Assembly (NCBI RefSeq): GCF_002196855.1
Contig: NZ_NIPW01000015.1
Span: 1 to 64,000 of the forward strand
Length of the DNA: 64,000 bases
Source of the DNA: Haematobacter genomosp. 1
GTDB lineage: Bacteria > Pseudomonadota > Alphaproteobacteria > Rhodobacterales > Rhodobacteraceae
Reading direction: 5' to 3'
Shown here: one piece after another, positions 62,012 to 64,000 of the stretch
Numbering within the stretch: position 1 is the stretch's first letter
How the letters are laid out: each line of letters starts with the position of its first letter
Notes under the pieces: generated by a model
The model's input: the letters and a program-made list of their open reading frames with translations, nothing else
Told to the model about the DNA's origin: nothing
Databases searched by the model: none
Made by a program: the position numbers and the translations under genes

Positions 62012-63232
62012 CTAACGCGCTGTTGTCCTGAGAGCTTCCTTGAGATCGAAACCAACCTCCTCCAGTTCCTCGCGAGGAGTGCCTATGAGCTTTCGTGCGG
62101 CAAGGTGCTGGACGGGGGCATTCACGGTCTCAACGGCGGCAAGCTGCCCTGCCCGGAACAGCAGCATGACCGGTTGATCGGCAGACTGCGGCAGGGACAG
62201 AACCTCATCCGCCCCGGCGCCCAGTCCCGCAATCTGAAGCTTGTGCTTGCCCTGATCGCTCCAGAACCACGGCACGGCGGCGTAGTCCCCTGTGGCACCC
62301 TTGACGAGGCGGCGGGCGATGTGGCGCGCGTGGTCCACGGCTGCCTGTACGGATTCGAGCCTTACCCGTGCGCCGTCGGTCAGCGGAAAGGCTGCGCAAT
62401 CCCCGAGCGCCGAGATCGCGGGATCGGCGCTCACCAGCCGCCCATCCACGACCACGCCGTTCTGCACCGCAAGCCCTGCCTCCTCCGCCAGTTCCACGTT
62501 CGGGCGCACGCCCGTCGCGGCAAGGATCAGGTCGCCCGCGATGGTGCGTCCATCGGTCAGCCGGACGCCCTGCCCCGTTTCCACCGCCGCCACGCCGACG
62601 CCCAGCAGAACCTCCGTTCCCATTGCCCGGTGAGCCGCCAGAAACCAGTCGGACAGCGCGGGAGACAGTGCGCGCGCCATCAGCCGGGGCGCCGCTTCCA
62701 GCACGGTCACGTCAACCCCGGCCGCCCGCGCCATCGCGGCGAACTCAAGGCCGATGAACCCGCCGCCGATGACGATCGCATGTCGTGTCCGTGCAAGCCG
62801 CCCGCGCAGCAGCGCCGCATCGGCGAGCGTGCGCAGCTCCACCGTATCCGGCCCGTCCAGACCCTCCACCGGCGGGCGGAACGGGCGCGCACCCGTCGCC
62901 AGAACCAGATGGTCATAGGGATGCGCCGCGCCATCCGCCGTATGAACGGTCCGGGCATCCCGGTCGATCCTGCTCGCCCGGGTGCGGTCGATCAGCGTGA
63001 GAGCTGAGCGCGCGTAAAATCCGGCGGGCTTCAGCAGCAGCCGCTCCGCATCCCCGTCGGCCATGTAGGCCTTGGAAAGCGGCGGGCGTTGATAGGGCAG
63101 GCCCGGCTCCTCACCGATCAGCGTGACGGACCCCGCAAACCCCTCCTGCCGCAGGCTCGCGGCAAGCTGAAAGCCGCCCTGCCCCGTGCCGATCACCACC
63201 ACCCGCGCGTCGGGAGGGAGCGGCGCCGTCAT
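62012..63232 (-). CDS. Ferredoxin--NAD(P)H reductase (P450 partner)
   Basis: A 406-residue flavoprotein like putidaredoxin and rhodocoxin reductases: FAD motif VVVIGTGQGGFQLAASLR, YQRPPLSKAYM, the NADH site IVIGGGFIGLEFAA, and the C-terminal SALGDCAAFP and VPWFWSDQGKHKLQIAG segments. It moves electrons from NADH to the ferredoxin encoded immediately upstream in the same operon (ATG overlaps the ferredoxin stop). The TAG stop lies exactly at repeat R9. Confidence 0.92.
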   Translation of the reverse strand: MTAPLPPDARVVVIGTGQGGFQLAASLRQEGFAGSVTLIGEEPGLPYQRPPLSKAYMADGDAERLLLKPAGFYARSALTLIDRTRASRIDRDARTVHTADGAAHPYDHLVLATGARPFRPPVEGLDGPDTVELRTLADAALLRGRLARTRHAIVIGGGFIGLEFAAMARAAGVDVTVLEAAPRLMARALSPALSDWFLAAHRAMGTEVLLGVGVAAVETGQGVRLTDGRTIAGDLILAATGVRPNVELAEEAGLAVQNGVVVDGRLVSADPAISALGDCAAFPLTDGARVRLESVQAAVDHARHIARRLVKGATGDYAAVPWFWSDQGKHKLQIAGLGAGADEVLSLPQSADQPVMLLFRAGQLAAVETVNAPVQHLAARKLIGTPREELEEVGFDLKEALRTTAR

Positions 63233-63549
63233 ATCTGCGCCTCCGGCAGATGGATGACGAGCCCGTCCAGCTCCTCCCGCATCCTGATCTGGCAGGAAAG
63301 GCGGCTCGTCGGTTTCACTTCGGAGGCGGCGCAGTCGAGCAGGTCATCCTCCCCCTCCCCCCGGCCGCCGGTGGCATCGGCCCAGGCATCGTCAACGTAG
63401 CAATGGCAGGTCGCGCACATCATGGATCCGCCGCATTCGCCTATGATGCCATCCACGTCATTGGCGACGGCGGCCTGCATGACGCTGTCGCCGGGGCGGG
63501 CCTCGACCAGTGTTTCGGTGCCGTCGGCGGCGATATAGGTGATCTTCAT
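63229..63549 (-). CDS. Adrenodoxin-type [2Fe-2S] ferredoxin
   Basis: A 106-residue ferredoxin with cluster ligands Cys39, Cys45, Cys48 and Cys86 (ECGGSMMCATC, then LSCQIRM), the vertebrate/P450-type spacing. It relays electrons from the reductase to the cytochrome P450. GAGGAG is seven bases before the ATG. Confidence 0.95.
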   Translation of the reverse strand: MKITYIAADGTETLVEARPGDSVMQAAVANDVDGIIGECGGSMMCATCHCYVDDAWADATGGRGEGEDDLLDCAASEVKPTSRLSCQIRMREELDGLVIHLPEAQI

Positions 63550-63587
63550 GGGGTTGCTCCTCGGAAGCGTCCGGCACGGGGCCGGGG

Positions 63588-64000
63588 TCAGTTCAGAATG
63601 ACGGGAAGGTTGATCGGGCCGCGGAAGCCGAAGCCCCGCCATTGCACGACCTCCGGGTCCGGCAGCGTGATGCCGGGGAAGCGCTCGAACAGCATTTCCA
63701 GCATCACCGCGCCCACCGTCCGGCGCGAGATATGCACGCCCCCGCAGTGATGCGGGCCGGAGCCGAAGGCCTGATGCGGGTTCTTTGCGCGGAAGACATC
63801 GAAGCGCTCGGGGTGATCGTAGAGATCCTCGTCATGGTTGGCGGAAGCCTGGATGGTCATCACCGTGTCGCCCTTCGGGATCAGGCAACCGCGGATTTCC
63901 ACATCCTCCATCACCAGCCGGGAGGAGGCCTGGATCGGGGCGACCCAGCGCACGCCCTCCTCGAAGGCCTGCCCCCATTTGCCGGTGCGGCGGACCTCCT
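63588..64000 (-). CDS. Cytochrome P450, C-terminal part (runs off the window)
   Basis: About 137 residues of a P450 C-terminus. The haem-binding loop FGSGPHHCGGVHISRR contains the thiolate cysteine; upstream are EDVEIRGCLIPKGDTVM and ANHDEDLYDHPERFDVFRA, the usual meander region. The frame is open to position 64000, so the N-terminus lies outside. With the ferredoxin (38 bp downstream) and reductase it is a complete class I hydroxylase chain. The family number cannot be told from this part. Confidence 0.92.
   Translation of the reverse strand, partial: EVRRTGKWGQAFEEGVRWVAPIQASSRLVMEDVEIRGCLIPKGDTVMTIQASANHDEDLYDHPERFDVFRAKNPHQAFGSGPHHCGGVHISRRTVGAVMLEMLFERFPGITLPDPEVVQWRGFGFRGPINLPVILN

Overview
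The window is GC-rich, densely packed DNA from an alphaproteobacterium, most likely a Rhodobacterales (Paracoccaceae/Roseobacteraceae-like) species. This is inferred from three TRAP transporter systems (one a remnant), translationally coupled ATGA operons, the MinCDE type, and a transporter-heavy gene mix. No rRNA, tRNA, CRISPR array or phage module was seen. Transporters, small catabolic operons and a complete minCDE lie together, which would fit a chromid or large secondary replicon; that is inference.

Layout. 1-1102: wreckage of two IS3-family insertion sequences around a decayed TRAP substrate-binding gene. 1669-5028: FadR-type GntR regulator divergent from lactate permease lldP, then a GlcG/HbpS-like protein. 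5407-7949 (minus): an exported three-gene module of Tat-exported FAD amine oxidase, cytochrome c and signal-peptide-bearing RidA. 8326-15495 (plus): BMP-type nucleoside/nucleobase ABC importer with an amidase and a CodA-like deaminase. 16328-32562: MTA/SAH nucleosidase, then an iron locus: IroE/Fes-like esterase, YncE-like propeller, siderophore ABC importer co-operonic with a TRAP transporter, cytochrome b561, and a short catecholate NRPS line (EntE-like ligase, free aryl carrier protein, EntF-like C-A-PCP-TE synthetase predicted to load serine). 32777-38253: ArsR regulator divergent from an SsuA-like protein without signal peptide, SsuD, and a fused-QM TRAP transporter. 38555-46750: fatty/organic acyl-CoA degradation with its TetR regulator. 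47164-49943: a second AMP-forming ligase and a GntR regulator. 50660-52535: minC-minD-minE. 52937-56868: AcoR-like regulator divergent from an NTF2-FMO flavin monooxygenase. 56982-61079: UvrD-like helicase and oleate hydratase. 62012-64000: ferredoxin reductase, ferredoxin and the C-terminal part of a cytochrome P450.

The most striking non-coding feature is a family of about ten dispersed 115-165 bp intergenic repeats. Their shared ends read CAGGCTGCTGAAAA...TTTTCAGCAGCCTG, they come in two internal-sequence types and both orientations, and several abut stop codons directly (25913-26073, 47164-47166, 62012-62014). They look like MITE-type elements that may also act as 3' ends of transcripts.

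Several regulatory palindromes can be tied to neighbouring regulators: four related 17-bp sites around the acyl-CoA cluster, two tandem TGTTGCA-N6-TGCAACA-type sites between the AcoR-like gene and the monooxygenase, a 17-bp palindrome between the GntR gene and lldP, an 8-bp-arm AT-rich palindrome before the sulfonate operon, and a TTGAC-N4-TTTGT motif shared by the two siderophore promoters.
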